The notes: generated by a model not told the origin, from the letters alone. A stretch of 64,000 bases of DNA from Pseudomonas chlororaphis (GCF_000783395.1 NZ_JSFK01000031.1:62001-126000), one strand, 5' to 3'; positions 1 to 8,865 are shown, counted from the stretch's first letter. A program made the numbers and translations.

Positions 1-2207
1 GTACCCGCCTGGCGGCGCAGGCTGATCAGATGGGGAGTACGCCTTTTTCCGAAGCTGACTTGAGCGACTACCGCGCGTCATTTGCGCAGGTGGCGGTCGA
101 ACTTTCACGGGAGCTGCAAGACATTGCCCGGCAGGATGACTTTCTGCGAGCCGTCTCATGGCAGAACCACCGCCTGCTGGATGGCGCCGTACGTCCATTT
201 TGCGAGTGGGATCCGGCCACTCAGACAAGGCACTCCAAGCATCGCCAACGTGAAGAACTGATCGCCAACTATTGGCAACGTTACTGCGTCAAGAATGACA
301 CCATCGGTTTCTTCGGCCCGTCGGGATGGGGAACCTTCAGCGATGACTCGGCCACCCGCTATACGCCGGGTGAAACGTTGATCGAACGCCGAGAAGTGTT
401 CTTCGAGTCCTGGGCAATCGATTGCCTGGCGGAATCATTTGAAGCGTTTCCCGCTATTCGCGAATGGTTGAAACCGCGCCGGCTGACATTTGTAAAGATC
501 GAAGGCGACATCAATTTCAACGGCCCCGGCCTGAAGGTCAAACTGCCGGCTCTGGAAACAGCCGTGCTGTCGATGTGTGACGGCCAGACGTCCGTTCACG
601 ATATCGAGCGCGAGTTGTCAGGCAGTTATTCCGTCTCGTTGATGGATATCCTTGGCATTCTCGATACGCTCAAGGCCAAGCGCTGGATCGTGTTGAAGAT
701 CGAATTGCCAGCCGGGGCTCACCCGGAAACAAGCCTGCGCAAGTTTTTGCTGGGCATTGGCGATACGCAGCTGCAATCCTTGTTGCTGGCCAGGCTCGAT
801 GCCATGGAAGCCGCGCGCGACAAGATCGAAGCGAGCGGTGACGCTACCGGGTTGACCGAGGCGCTGTCTGAACTGGACGCGCTTTTTTCCGGGTTTACCG
901 AGACCAGCTCGACCCGCAACGAAGGCCGTACCTACGGCGGCAGGACGCTGGTCTACCACGATAGTCGACGCAATATGGCGCTCTCGGTAGGCGAGGATAT
1001 CAAGCAGGGTCTGGCGCCACTCTACCTGCTGGCCAAGAGTGCGCGCTGGATTTGCTGGCGGCTGGGGACTGAGGTTCGCCAACTGCTGAGGCAAACCTAT
1101 CAACGCTGCGTCGAAAAGCACGGGGCGCAATTTGATCTGACCACCATGTGGCTGGAATCGCTGGGCCCCTTGTCAAAAGTCATCGATGCGGCGCTCGACG
1201 ACATCGATCAAGTCTTCCGGGCCAAGTGGGCGGAAATCATCGCTGTCGATGATAGCGAGCGACGGGTCGAGTTCACGTACGCGCAATTGGAGGAACGGGT
1301 CAACGCGGCGTTTGATGCCCCAGGGGCCGGTTGGGAAGGCGCGCGCTACTTTTGCCCGGATGTAATGCTCTCCGCCGTCGACATAAACGATCTGAAATCG
1401 GGTGACTTCAAATTGGTGCTGGGGGAAATCCACCTGACAATCAACACCATGAGAAGCTCATGTTTCGTCACTCAGCATCCCGATAAATCAGCGTTGCTCA
1501 AAGAGGTGGACAAGGACTTCCCCAAACCGCAGTTGCTCAATGTCCTGCCCAAGGAAAGTCCGCCGCGTCTGTCGGTCCGTACCCACCCGGTGCTGTCGCG
1601 AGAGTGCGATTACATGATCGAACTCAACTATCACACCGTCGATGCGGGTCGCGATCGCCTGGTGAAAAGTCGGGACACGACCATCCTCGAAGAGGACGGG
1701 CTGATCAAGATCAGGATTCCCAATGGCGAAACGTTTGATTTGGTCGACGTTTACGCTGAGCTACTGATGGGCCGTGTGATTGACAAGTTCCAGTTGTTCT
1801 CGGACCGCGCGCACATGCCCAGAGTCAGTATCGATAAATTGGTGATTGCACGAGAAAGCTGGCGCTTCCAGGCGCGAGAGCTGGAATTCGCCAATGAAAA
1901 AGACGAAGCACTGAGATTCATGAAGGCGCGCAGCTGGTGGAAATCTCAAAACATTCCGCGCTTTGTCTTCGTCAAGTCGAAAACCACTGAAAAGCCCTTT
2001 TATGTGGATTTCGAAAGTCCGATCTTCATCAACATTCTTTCCAAGCTGATACGACGTAATCAAACCTCTGAGGCAATCAAGAACAAGGAGGTGACATTCG
2101 TCGAGATGCTGCCGGACCACCAGGATCTCTGGTTGACCGATCATGCCGGTAATAAATACACGTCGGAACTCAGATTTACCTGGGTCGATAACTACCCGAT
2201 CAAATGA
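1..2207 (+). CDS. LanB-like / PEARL-type protein (lantibiotic dehydratase N-terminal domain), 5' partial
   Basis: The frame is open to the left edge, so the first ATG at 30 need not be the true start. The protein resembles the tRNA-dependent glutamylation domain of class I lantibiotic dehydratases. Family-like stretches include KNDTIGFFGPSGWG near residue 89, TRNEGRTYGGRTLVYHD near 296, and near the C-terminus MPRVS, YVDFESPIF and VEMLP. It ends directly after this domain, and no SpaB_C-type elimination domain follows before the stop. That architecture is known for small LanBs and for PEARLs, which use aminoacyl-tRNA to extend a peptide C-terminus. The gene is first in a run of same-strand biosynthetic genes. 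No precursor peptide or LanC is visible; they could lie upstream of the window. The family assignment is by recalled motifs. The PEARL-like activity is inferred from the missing domain. Confidence 0.75.
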   Translation, partial: TRLAAQADQMGSTPFSEADLSDYRASFAQVAVELSRELQDIARQDDFLRAVSWQNHRLLDGAVRPFCEWDPATQTRHSKHRQREELIANYWQRYCVKNDTIGFFGPSGWGTFSDDSATRYTPGETLIERREVFFESWAIDCLAESFEAFPAIREWLKPRRLTFVKIEGDINFNGPGLKVKLPALETAVLSMCDGQTSVHDIERELSGSYSVSLMDILGILDTLKAKRWIVLKIELPAGAHPETSLRKFLLGIGDTQLQSLLLARLDAMEAARDKIEASGDATGLTEALSELDALFSGFTETSSTRNEGRTYGGRTLVYHDSRRNMALSVGEDIKQGLAPLYLLAKSARWICWRLGTEVRQLLRQTYQRCVEKHGAQFDLTTMWLESLGPLSKVIDAALDDIDQVFRAKWAEIIAVDDSERRVEFTYAQLEERVNAAFDAPGAGWEGARYFCPDVMLSAVDINDLKSGDFKLVLGEIHLTINTMRSSCFVTQHPDKSALLKEVDKDFPKPQLLNVLPKESPPRLSVRTHPVLSRECDYMIELNYHTVDAGRDRLVKSRDTTILEEDGLIKIRIPNGETFDLVDVYAELLMGRVIDKFQLFSDRAHMPRVSIDKLVIARESWRFQARELEFANEKDEALRFMKARSWWKSQNIPRFVFVKSKTTEKPFYVDFESPIFINILSKLIRRNQTSEAIKNKEVTFVEMLPDHQDLWLTDHAGNKYTSELRFTWVDNYPIK

Positions 2208-2265
2208 CCGGTGACTGACGCCAGGTCCGGATCTGGAAAATGATTTTTACACGGAGGTAATGGGT

Positions 2266-3588
2266 ATGCGTATTCATGAAGTCGCAGGGCAGGCCGACAC
2301 CCACGATGCGTTGTTGCGAGAGGATGCTGCCTACGTCTGGCATCCCTGGGCGCCCAATCGCATAAGCACCAGTACGGTCATCGCCGTGGCCGGGGAGGGC
2401 AGCCACATCACGGATGCCAAGGGTGATCGCTACCTGGATGCCAAGGCATCCGGAATGAATGCCACGCTGGGGTACGCCAACCAGAAAATCGTCAAGGCCA
2501 TAACGGCTCAGCTGGAAAAACTGATGACCTACGACATGGTCGAAGGGGGCAATGCGCCCGCCATCGAGCTGGCGCGGGCGATTGCCCGGGTGACCGCACC
2601 GGGCCTGACCAGAACGTTTTTCTGCAACAGTGGCTCGGAGGGTATCGAGACGGCGCTCAAGGTTTCGCGCCGCTATCACAAGCTGCTCAACGACCCGCAG
2701 CGATCACTGATTGTGTCGCTGAAAAACTGTTATCACGGCACCACCCTGGCCGCCTCTACGTGTGCGACATCTTCTGCCGGCGACGAACAAGGGCTGCTTC
2801 CCGCCGGGTTTGCATCAGTGTCGGGGCCCGACTGGGAGGTCGTGCGCCGCGAAGGCCTGGCTGTGTCGCGTTCCGGGGTCGAGGCGCTTGAAGGTTATTT
2901 TGCCGAGCATGGGAAAAACATTTCAGCCTTCATCGTCGAGCCTGTCCAGGGCATTGGCGGATACATCGTGCCGGATAACTACCTGCGGGCGGCGCGAGCG
3001 CTCTGCACCCAGTACGGTGCGCATCTCATCCTGGATGAGGTTCTGACCGGATTCGGGCGTACCGGCAAGATGTTCGCCTATGAATATGCGCACATTACCC
3101 CCGATATCCTGATCACCAGCAAAGGCTTGACGGCCGGTTACATGTCCCTGGCGGCGGTGACCACTCATGACACGATTTTCGATGTGTTTGAACGTGAGAA
3201 GGAAATGTCCGGCTTCAGCCACGGGCACACGCATTCCGGTCACGCGTCGGCCTGTGCGGCAGGTCTTGCGGTACTGGATATTCTGCAAAACGATGGCGTG
3301 TTGCTGCGAGTCGAGCAGTTATCGACGGTGTTGCGTGAAGCGATCGGGGCGTGCGCCGAGGCGGCAACGGTTCGGGAGATCAGATGCCGCGGGTTACTCA
3401 TGGCAGTCGAGTTTGACAGTGTCCAGCGCGCCCTCTCGATCAAGAAGCATCTGCAGGACAACAAAGTACTGATCCGCCGCAGTGGCAGGAACATCATTTT
3501 TGCTCCGCCACTCAATATCGACCTGGCTGATATCGAGTACCTGGCTGCGCAGTTTCTCGATGCTGTGAGCGTCGCGTCAGCGCAATGA
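2266..3588 (+). CDS. class III (omega-type) PLP aminotransferase
   Basis: Fold-type I, class III aminotransferase of about 440 residues, the usual family size. Visible features are the N-terminal VWHPW, CNSGSEG (phosphate-binding region), the PLP-ring aspartate in LILDEVLTGFGRTG, and the Schiff-base lysine in ITSKG (K286). An ATG at 2260 lies only 1 nt after the strong GGAGGT at 2253-2258, while the ATG at 2266 is 7 nt away, so 2266 is preferred. It sits between the LanB-like gene and the hydroxymandelate synthase. The substrate cannot be read from sequence. The synthesis of phenylglycine already has its own aminotransferase downstream, so this one probably makes or modifies another part of the product. 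Confidence 0.85.
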   Translation: MRIHEVAGQADTHDALLREDAAYVWHPWAPNRISTSTVIAVAGEGSHITDAKGDRYLDAKASGMNATLGYANQKIVKAITAQLEKLMTYDMVEGGNAPAIELARAIARVTAPGLTRTFFCNSGSEGIETALKVSRRYHKLLNDPQRSLIVSLKNCYHGTTLAASTCATSSAGDEQGLLPAGFASVSGPDWEVVRREGLAVSRSGVEALEGYFAEHGKNISAFIVEPVQGIGGYIVPDNYLRAARALCTQYGAHLILDEVLTGFGRTGKMFAYEYAHITPDILITSKGLTAGYMSLAAVTTHDTIFDVFEREKEMSGFSHGHTHSGHASACAAGLAVLDILQNDGVLLRVEQLSTVLREAIGACAEAATVREIRCRGLLMAVEFDSVQRALSIKKHLQDNKVLIRRSGRNIIFAPPLNIDLADIEYLAAQFLDAVSVASAQ

Positions 3589-3635
3589 GCGTAACAGGTT
3601 GAGTGTTGTAATCAGTAATCGGGAGGTGTCGCACC

Positions 3636-4682
3636 ATGGATGAAGCTTTGTTTTTCGATGACGTCAGCGTCGATCATATACGCCTGTATGTGCATGATCT
3701 TGAGTCGGCCTCACGGACTCTGGGCGAAAAATACGGCCTTGCGTCATGTCATTTCGATCTTCCGGCCTGCTCTGCGCAGGCAGAGCGTTCGCGCTGTTTT
3801 TGCAAGGAAGAAATCTGCATTGTCCTGACCCAGCCGCTGGTGCCATCGCATCCGGGGAGCGCGTTTTTACGCCAGCACGGCGAAGGCGTTGCGGACATTG
3901 CCCTGGCGGTGCCGGATGCCACGCAGGCCTTCACGCTGGCGGTGTTGCGTGGTGCGGTGCCGAACCTGGCTGTGCAGCAGAAAGACGGCATCGTCAGCGC
4001 TTCGATTTTTGGCGCGGGGAATCTCGTTCACACGTTTGTCCAGCGAGAAGCGCCCGGACATCGGCGTTTAACGGACGCATCAGGCAGAACAGTCAGCGGA
4101 TTGCATGCCTTCGATCACTTTGCCGTGTGTCTGCAGGCCGGTGATCTGGCGGCAACCTGCGCCTTCTACATGCTGGCGCTGGATTTCTCCGTCCTCTATG
4201 AGGAAAAAATCGTCGTCGGCAAACAATCCATGAACTCCAAGGTGGTACAGAACAGGTCCGGCCAGGTGACGTTGACCCTGATAGAACCCGATCTGAGCTA
4301 TGAAGCAGGGCAAATCGACAATTTCATTCAGAAGAACAATGGCGCAGGCGTGCAACATATCGCCTTGCGTACAACGAACATCGTCAAGTCGGTCCAGGCC
4401 CTGGCTGAAAAGGGTGTCGACTTCTTGAAGTCACCCAGCGCCTATTACCAGCAGCTGCCGGAGCGCCTTGAGAGCCTCAAATACGACGTCGACAAACTGA
4501 TGGCGTTGAACTTGCTGGCTGACCAGGACCATGCCGGACAGCTGTATCAGATATTCGCCAAACCCGATGATCCCGATTGCCATTTTTTCTTTGAAATTAT
4601 CGAGCGTGTCGGGGCCAAGACCTTTGGCAGCAGCAATATCAAAGCGCTGTATGACTCTGTAGAAATGAGTAAGGCGTCATGA
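3636..4682 (+). CDS. hmaS: 4-hydroxymandelate synthase (HPPD-family dioxygenase)
   Basis: Two-domain non-haem Fe(II) dioxygenase of 348 residues. The family converts 4-hydroxyphenylpyruvate either to homogentisate (HPPD) or to 4-hydroxymandelate (HmaS). Metal ligands are H161 in FDHFAV, H241 in GVQHIAL and E320 in FFFEIIER. HmaS is favoured over housekeeping HPPD because the C-terminal stretches LLADQDHAGQLYQIF and TFGSSNIKALY, and LTLIEPD, match actinomycete HmaS as I recall it. Pseudomonad HPPD has instead a GFGEGNFKALFE-type ending. The next two genes supply the following steps from hydroxymandelate to hydroxyphenylglycine. Its stop overlaps the next start by 4 nt (ATGA), indicating translational coupling. 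A GGGAGGT Shine-Dalgarno lies about 7-8 nt before the start. Whether it prefers phenylpyruvate or the 4-hydroxy form is not visible. Confidence 0.88.
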   Translation: MDEALFFDDVSVDHIRLYVHDLESASRTLGEKYGLASCHFDLPACSAQAERSRCFCKEEICIVLTQPLVPSHPGSAFLRQHGEGVADIALAVPDATQAFTLAVLRGAVPNLAVQQKDGIVSASIFGAGNLVHTFVQREAPGHRRLTDASGRTVSGLHAFDHFAVCLQAGDLAATCAFYMLALDFSVLYEEKIVVGKQSMNSKVVQNRSGQVTLTLIEPDLSYEAGQIDNFIQKNNGAGVQHIALRTTNIVKSVQALAEKGVDFLKSPSAYYQQLPERLESLKYDVDKLMALNLLADQDHAGQLYQIFAKPDDPDCHFFFEIIERVGAKTFGSSNIKALYDSVEMSKAS

Positions 4683-5761
4683 TCTCGACTCCCGTAAACC
4701 TTGCTGATTATGCGCAACTGGCGCGCCAGGTTTTGTGCGACTCGATCTGGGATTTTCTCTGCGGTGGCAGCGGCGAGGAGATTGCGCTGAAGGCCAATCG
4801 CACGGCACTGGATCGAATGTCCCTGTTGCCGCGTGTCTTGACGGGCCTGACCGATCACAGCACGGCTTGCACCTGGTTCACACATGCCAGCGCGATGCCT
4901 GTCGCCATTGCCCCGATGGCCTACCACAAACTGTTCAATCCGCAAGGCGAATTGGCGACGGCACGAGCCGCAAAGGCCAGCGGTGTGCCGTTGATCGTCA
5001 GTACCCTGAGCAGTGTTTCGATCGAGGATATTGCCGCCGTGGGCGCTGATCTCTGGTTCCAGTTGTACTGGCTCAAGGATCAGGCTCAGGTCCGGTCCCT
5101 GATCAAGAGAGCCGAAGATGCCGGCTGCAAAAGCATCATGGTAACGGCCGATGTGCCGCTGATGGCGCGGCGTAACCGGGATTTGCGTAACGGCTTCGCC
5201 TTGCCCGCTGATGTGCATGCGGCCAATCTGACGCCGTGTGCGCATTTGCATGCTGTTTCGCATACCGGCAGTGCTGCTGCTTCCGCAGTGGGACGGCACA
5301 CCCGGGAAGCCTTTCTTGCGGGTTTGAGCTGGCGTCACATCGAGCAACTGCGCGGCATGACCACCTTGCCCATTATCGTCAAGGGAGTCATGGATCCTCG
5401 GGATGCGCGCCAGGCTTTCGAAAGCGGTGCTGATTGCGTCGTGGTTTCCAACCATGGCGGTCGCCAGTTCGATGCCGCACCTGGAGCGCTGGAGAGTCTG
5501 GCGAATATTGTCGAGGTGACCCCGAACGAATGTTCCGTTCTGTTTGACAGTGGAGTCCGCACCGGTAGCGATGTTCTGAAGGCTATGGCTCTGGGCGCTG
5601 ATGGTGTATTGCTGGGCAGGCCAGTGTTGTGGGGACTGGCCGCACAAGGTCAGCCTGGCGTGGAGCAGGTTCTCGCGTTGCTCAAGGATGAACTGCTGGA
5701 CGCCATGGTTCTGGCCGGGTGTCATTCACCCGCGCAGGCCAAAGCGCTTGTTGTCGGGTAA
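4679..5761 (+). CDS. hmo: FMN-dependent 4-hydroxymandelate oxidase
   Basis: FMN-dependent alpha-hydroxyacid oxidase/dehydrogenase of 360 residues, with a TIM-barrel fold. Motifs seen are YWLKDQAQV, the flavin-binding lysine in IVKGVMDP, the catalytic SNHGGRQFD (active-site His259) and the phosphate-binding FDSGVRTGSDVLKA...GADGVLLGRP. No membrane-anchoring insert like that of bacterial mandelate or lactate dehydrogenase is obvious, which fits the soluble Hmo type. In context it would oxidise (4-hydroxy)mandelate to (4-hydroxy)benzoylformate. It starts inside the hmaS stop codon. An isolated mandelate-catabolism gene is the alternative, but adjacency to hmaS and an HpgT-like aminotransferase argues for biosynthesis. 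Confidence 0.87.
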   Translation: MISTPVNLADYAQLARQVLCDSIWDFLCGGSGEEIALKANRTALDRMSLLPRVLTGLTDHSTACTWFTHASAMPVAIAPMAYHKLFNPQGELATARAAKASGVPLIVSTLSSVSIEDIAAVGADLWFQLYWLKDQAQVRSLIKRAEDAGCKSIMVTADVPLMARRNRDLRNGFALPADVHAANLTPCAHLHAVSHTGSAAASAVGRHTREAFLAGLSWRHIEQLRGMTTLPIIVKGVMDPRDARQAFESGADCVVVSNHGGRQFDAAPGALESLANIVEVTPNECSVLFDSGVRTGSDVLKAMALGADGVLLGRPVLWGLAAQGQPGVEQVLALLKDELLDAMVLAGCHSPAQAKALVVG

Positions 5762-5803
5762 GTCGACTGTTCGCGTACAATTTCAAAGGATGGAATCTGC
5801 ACA

Positions 5804-7093
5804 ATGAATCTGAATCTGGATGATCTGCACGCCAGCGTCACTGACCCGGCGCTCAACTCCATGAACTTCCTCAACGAAGTGGCCGAGCGATATCCTCAAG
5901 CCATTTCCCTTGCCGCTGGTCGTCCTCACGAAGATTTCTTTGAACTGGAGACAGTTCATCGAGCCATTCGCGTCTTTAGCCGTTATCTGACTGATGACTG
6001 CCAAATGAGCGAGGAGAAAGTACGGCGAACCATTTTCCAGTACGGCCCTACCGCCGGCATCATTCAGGGACTGATCAGCGAGCACCTGGCCATTGATGAA
6101 GACCTGCAGGTTGATCCGCGCGCGATTGTGATTACGTCGGGGTGCCAGGAAGCGATTCTGCTCACTTTGCGCGCCCTCTGTCGTGACCCTGACGATGTGC
6201 TTCTGGCCATCAATCCGACCTATGTCGGGCTTACGGGAGCTGCGCGCCTGCTCGATATTGAGGTCGTGGCGGTGGCCACAGACGCGACCGGCGTTGATTT
6301 CGCTGACTTCAAGTCAGTCGTCGCGCGCTTGCGCGCTGAGGGACGCACGCCCAAGGCCTGTTATGTGATGCCTGACTTTGCAAACCCTTCCGGGGCAAGC
6401 ATGAGCCTGCAAACGCGTCAGGCGTTACTGACGTTCGCGGCTGATGAAGCACTGTTGCTCATCGAAGACAACCCCTACGGCTACTTCCACGGGGATGGCA
6501 TCAGACTGCCGACGCTGAAGGCGCTGGATAAAAGCCGCCAGGTTATCTACCTGGGGTCTTTTTCGAAAACCATATTTCCGGGGGCAAGAGTCGGCTTCGT
6601 GGTCGCCGACCAGCTCATTGCGCTCGCGGGCACAGCGGGTCTGCTGGCTGATCAGATCGCCAAGATCAAAAGCATGGTAACCGTCAACACGTCTCCGATT
6701 GTGCAAGCCATTATCGGTGGGCAATTGATCGAGCATCGGCTCAGCCTTTCGACTGCGACACGCGACCTGCGCGGTATTTACGAGCGCAACCGGATGGTCG
6801 TGCTGGCTGCTCTGGAGGAAAAGCTGGGGGCGTATGATCTGCCCGTCAGTTGGAACATCCCGGCAGGCGGATTTTTTCTGGTGCTGACGGTACCGTTCAC
6901 GGCTGACGAAGCGGCGCTGGCACAGTGTGCGCAGGAGTTTGGCGTGATATGGACGCCGATGACTCATTTCTATCTGGGAGAGGGCGGGGAGAACCAGATA
7001 CGCTTATCCATCAGTGCCTTGAGCCCCGAGCAGATAGAGGACGGTATCGAGCGCCTGTCGCGATTCATTCGGATGAAGCTCGATCATGGGTGA
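5804..7093 (+). CDS. hpgT: (4-hydroxy)phenylglycine aminotransferase, class I/II PLP enzyme
   Basis: Fold-type I aminotransferase of 429 residues, in the 2-aminoadipate/MocR-like branch that includes HpgT of glycopeptide clusters. Motifs include YGPTAGI near residue 84, PDFANPSG, EDNPYGYFHGD and the PLP lysine K255 in GSFSKTIFPGARVGF. No DNA-binding domain precedes it. With HmaS and Hmo it completes the cycle: it would aminate (4-hydroxy)benzoylformate to (4-hydroxy)phenylglycine, with tyrosine or phenylalanine as amino donor, so regenerating the HmaS substrate. The specific role rests on gene order; the enzyme class is clear from the motifs. The gap from hmo is about 40 nt with an AAAGGA before the ATG. 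Confidence 0.83.
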   Translation: MNLNLDDLHASVTDPALNSMNFLNEVAERYPQAISLAAGRPHEDFFELETVHRAIRVFSRYLTDDCQMSEEKVRRTIFQYGPTAGIIQGLISEHLAIDEDLQVDPRAIVITSGCQEAILLTLRALCRDPDDVLLAINPTYVGLTGAARLLDIEVVAVATDATGVDFADFKSVVARLRAEGRTPKACYVMPDFANPSGASMSLQTRQALLTFAADEALLLIEDNPYGYFHGDGIRLPTLKALDKSRQVIYLGSFSKTIFPGARVGFVVADQLIALAGTAGLLADQIAKIKSMVTVNTSPIVQAIIGGQLIEHRLSLSTATRDLRGIYERNRMVVLAALEEKLGAYDLPVSWNIPAGGFFLVLTVPFTADEAALAQCAQEFGVIWTPMTHFYLGEGGENQIRLSISALSPEQIEDGIERLSRFIRMKLDHG

Positions 7094-7173
7094 ACATTGC
7101 TTGGGCAAAGCCAAGCCGCTCGCAGCCGATCCCGGACAGGAACGATTTTTAAACGATAAGGATTGAATGGCAT

Positions 7174-7818
7174 ATGAATGGTTTTATCCATCGCGATAAA
7201 AAGATGGAGAAGAATGAATACACCGGGGTCAAGGTGGTCGGTGCTGAATTCTATAACTGTGATTTTTCTCAAACCGACTTAAGTGAAACGCAATTCATTG
7301 ACTGCAGGTTCTATGACCATGACGCCGAGCGAGGTTGCAGCTTCAGAAGCGCATCGTTAGCGAGAGCTGTGTTCACCAAGTGCGACCTGACAATGTGCAG
7401 CTTCAACTTCGCGAAGGCCCTGGGTGTCGAAATGTCCGGTTGCAAGCTGCAAGGCGCGGATTTTTCCAACACCAGTTTCATGAACATGATTACGCACAAG
7501 AGCTGGTTCTGCCAGGCAGCGATTACGGACTGCAACCTGTCCTACGCGAATTTTTCCAGGGTGGTGCTGGAGAAGTGCGAGTTGTGGGGCAATCGATGGG
7601 TGGGCACAAATATCAAGGGGGCGAGCTTCAAGGGGTCAGACCTGTCGAGTGGAGAATTCAACTCGTTTGAATGGGAGCAGGCAGACTTCAGAGAATGCGA
7701 TCTGAGTAATTCGGAACTTGGACTCCTGGATGTCAGAAGAGTCAGTCTTGACGGGGTAAAACTGCAGCCCGAGCAAATCTGCAACCTGGCCAGAGTGCTA
7801 GGCGTCGAGGTGGTGTGA
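7174..7818 (+). CDS. Qnr-like pentapeptide-repeat protein, probable DNA gyrase protection (self-immunity)
   Basis: A 214-residue protein with five-residue periodicity (A/S/C-D/N-L/F pattern) along its length. It closely resembles the Qnr family: the stretch SFMNMIT...WFC, then NLSYANFS, VVLEKCELW and NRWVG, then GSDLSSGEF and LSNSELG, parallels QnrB as recalled, and the length matches (about 214-226). Qnr and related proteins (AlbG, McbG) form DNA-mimicking beta-helices that protect gyrase or topoisomerase IV from poisons. It follows the phenylglycine genes on the same strand by 80 nt, with its own AAGGA Shine-Dalgarno. In a biosynthetic cluster this points to self-protection from a gyrase-targeting product. 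The function is inferred from family and position. An alternative start lies at 7204. Confidence 0.9.
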   Translation: MNGFIHRDKKMEKNEYTGVKVVGAEFYNCDFSQTDLSETQFIDCRFYDHDAERGCSFRSASLARAVFTKCDLTMCSFNFAKALGVEMSGCKLQGADFSNTSFMNMITHKSWFCQAAITDCNLSYANFSRVVLEKCELWGNRWVGTNIKGASFKGSDLSSGEFNSFEWEQADFRECDLSNSELGLLDVRRVSLDGVKLQPEQICNLARVLGVEVV

Positions 7819-7896
7819 AGCTTTGAATGTGCTCGGGTAAATGTGGTCGTCGAGCATGTAACGGGGGGGCAATGAGTCGGTGGCACGCATCATCGA

Positions 7897-8865
7897 CTAC
7901 CTGCGTTCGGCTTGCCTCACCTTGCGACTCAATCCAGGCGTCTTGCCCGTAACGCGTTTGAATGCACGACTGAAAGCGGCTTGGGATGTATAACCCAAAC
8001 GTTGCGCCACCTCTTCAATCGGTAGCCTTTCGAGGGTCAGCCACTGGCTTGCAAGCCGCATTCGCAGTTCGGTGACATAGCGCAGCGGGGCCATGCCAAT
8101 CGTCGCCTGGAAGCGGTCCGCGAAGGCCGAGCGTGAGGTATTGCAGTGCTCTGCCAACTGCGCGACAGTCCAGTCGCGGCCCGGTTGTTGATGGAGCGCA
8201 AGCAGTGCACCGGCCAAGCGGGGATCGCGCAAGGCGGCGACCAGGCCAGAGGCATTGCCGCAGGCGCACTCGACCCAGCCGCGAACGACCATGGCCGCCA
8301 CCACGTCGGCCAAACGCGCGAGGATACCGGCGTAGCCGACGCGTGCGGCGCTTACCTCGCGTTCCATGGTGGTCAGGATCGGCACCAGCCCGGGGTAACG
8401 CTGGCCGCCGGCATCGATCAGCATCAGGCCCGGCATCAACCGGCCAAGGCCATGGATACTGCCCAGCTCAAACTCCATACAACCACTGAACAGAATAGTG
8501 CTCGGAGTGGCGCTGCCATCTGTTCCGGTATCCACCGCGCTGACGGTGTCACCCAAGGGCGCGCCGTCTAGACGATCGATGTCCTGGACAGGCGCATCCT
8601 GATGGGAAAACAGTTGATGGGCTGCGCCATGGGAAATGAACACGGCGTTGCCGGCAGACAGCGCGTACGTGGTCCCGTCCTCCATCCGCAACACCGCATT
8701 GCCGACGGCCATGAAGTGGAACCAGGCGTGCCCGGGTTTTTCCGCGAAGCCCAAACCAAAGGCAGGGCCCGCCTGGATGCGCCGGTATTCAACGCCACGC
8801 AGACGCATGCCGCGCAACAGTTCGTTGATGAGGTCCGAGGAAAGAGCAAACTGATCTGCAGGCAT
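7897..8865 (-). CDS. AraC-family transcriptional regulator (cupin sensor domain)
   Basis: 322 residues with an N-terminal AraC-binding cupin region (about 1-180, containing HFMAVGNAVLRMEDG) and two C-terminal helix-turn-helix motifs. These are WTVAQLAEHCNTSRSAFADRFQ and LPIEEVAQRLGYTSQAAFSRAFKR, followed by the family ending TGKTPG. It is transcribed away from the neighbouring MFS exporter across a 103-nt gap, the usual layout for a regulator and its target. The effector is unknown; RclR-like and other cupin AraC proteins share this build. It converges on the Qnr-like gene, so it need not belong to that cluster. Confidence 0.88.
   Translation of the reverse strand: MPADQFALSSDLINELLRGMRLRGVEYRRIQAGPAFGLGFAEKPGHAWFHFMAVGNAVLRMEDGTTYALSAGNAVFISHGAAHQLFSHQDAPVQDIDRLDGAPLGDTVSAVDTGTDGSATPSTILFSGCMEFELGSIHGLGRLMPGLMLIDAGGQRYPGLVPILTTMEREVSAARVGYAGILARLADVVAAMVVRGWVECACGNASGLVAALRDPRLAGALLALHQQPGRDWTVAQLAEHCNTSRSAFADRFQATIGMAPLRYVTELRMRLASQWLTLERLPIEEVAQRLGYTSQAAFSRAFKRVTGKTPGLSRKVRQAERR

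Noticed and set aside
3636..4682. Reading the HPPD-family gene as housekeeping hpd for tyrosine catabolism
   Set aside because: Its C-terminal motifs (TFGSSNIKALY, LLADQDHAGQLYQIF) follow HmaS rather than pseudomonad HPPD, and it overlaps an hydroxymandelate-oxidase-type gene.
4547..5725. 392-codon minus-strand open frame opposite hmo
   Set aside because: Shadow of the hydroxymandelate oxidase reading frame, which has all flavoenzyme motifs.
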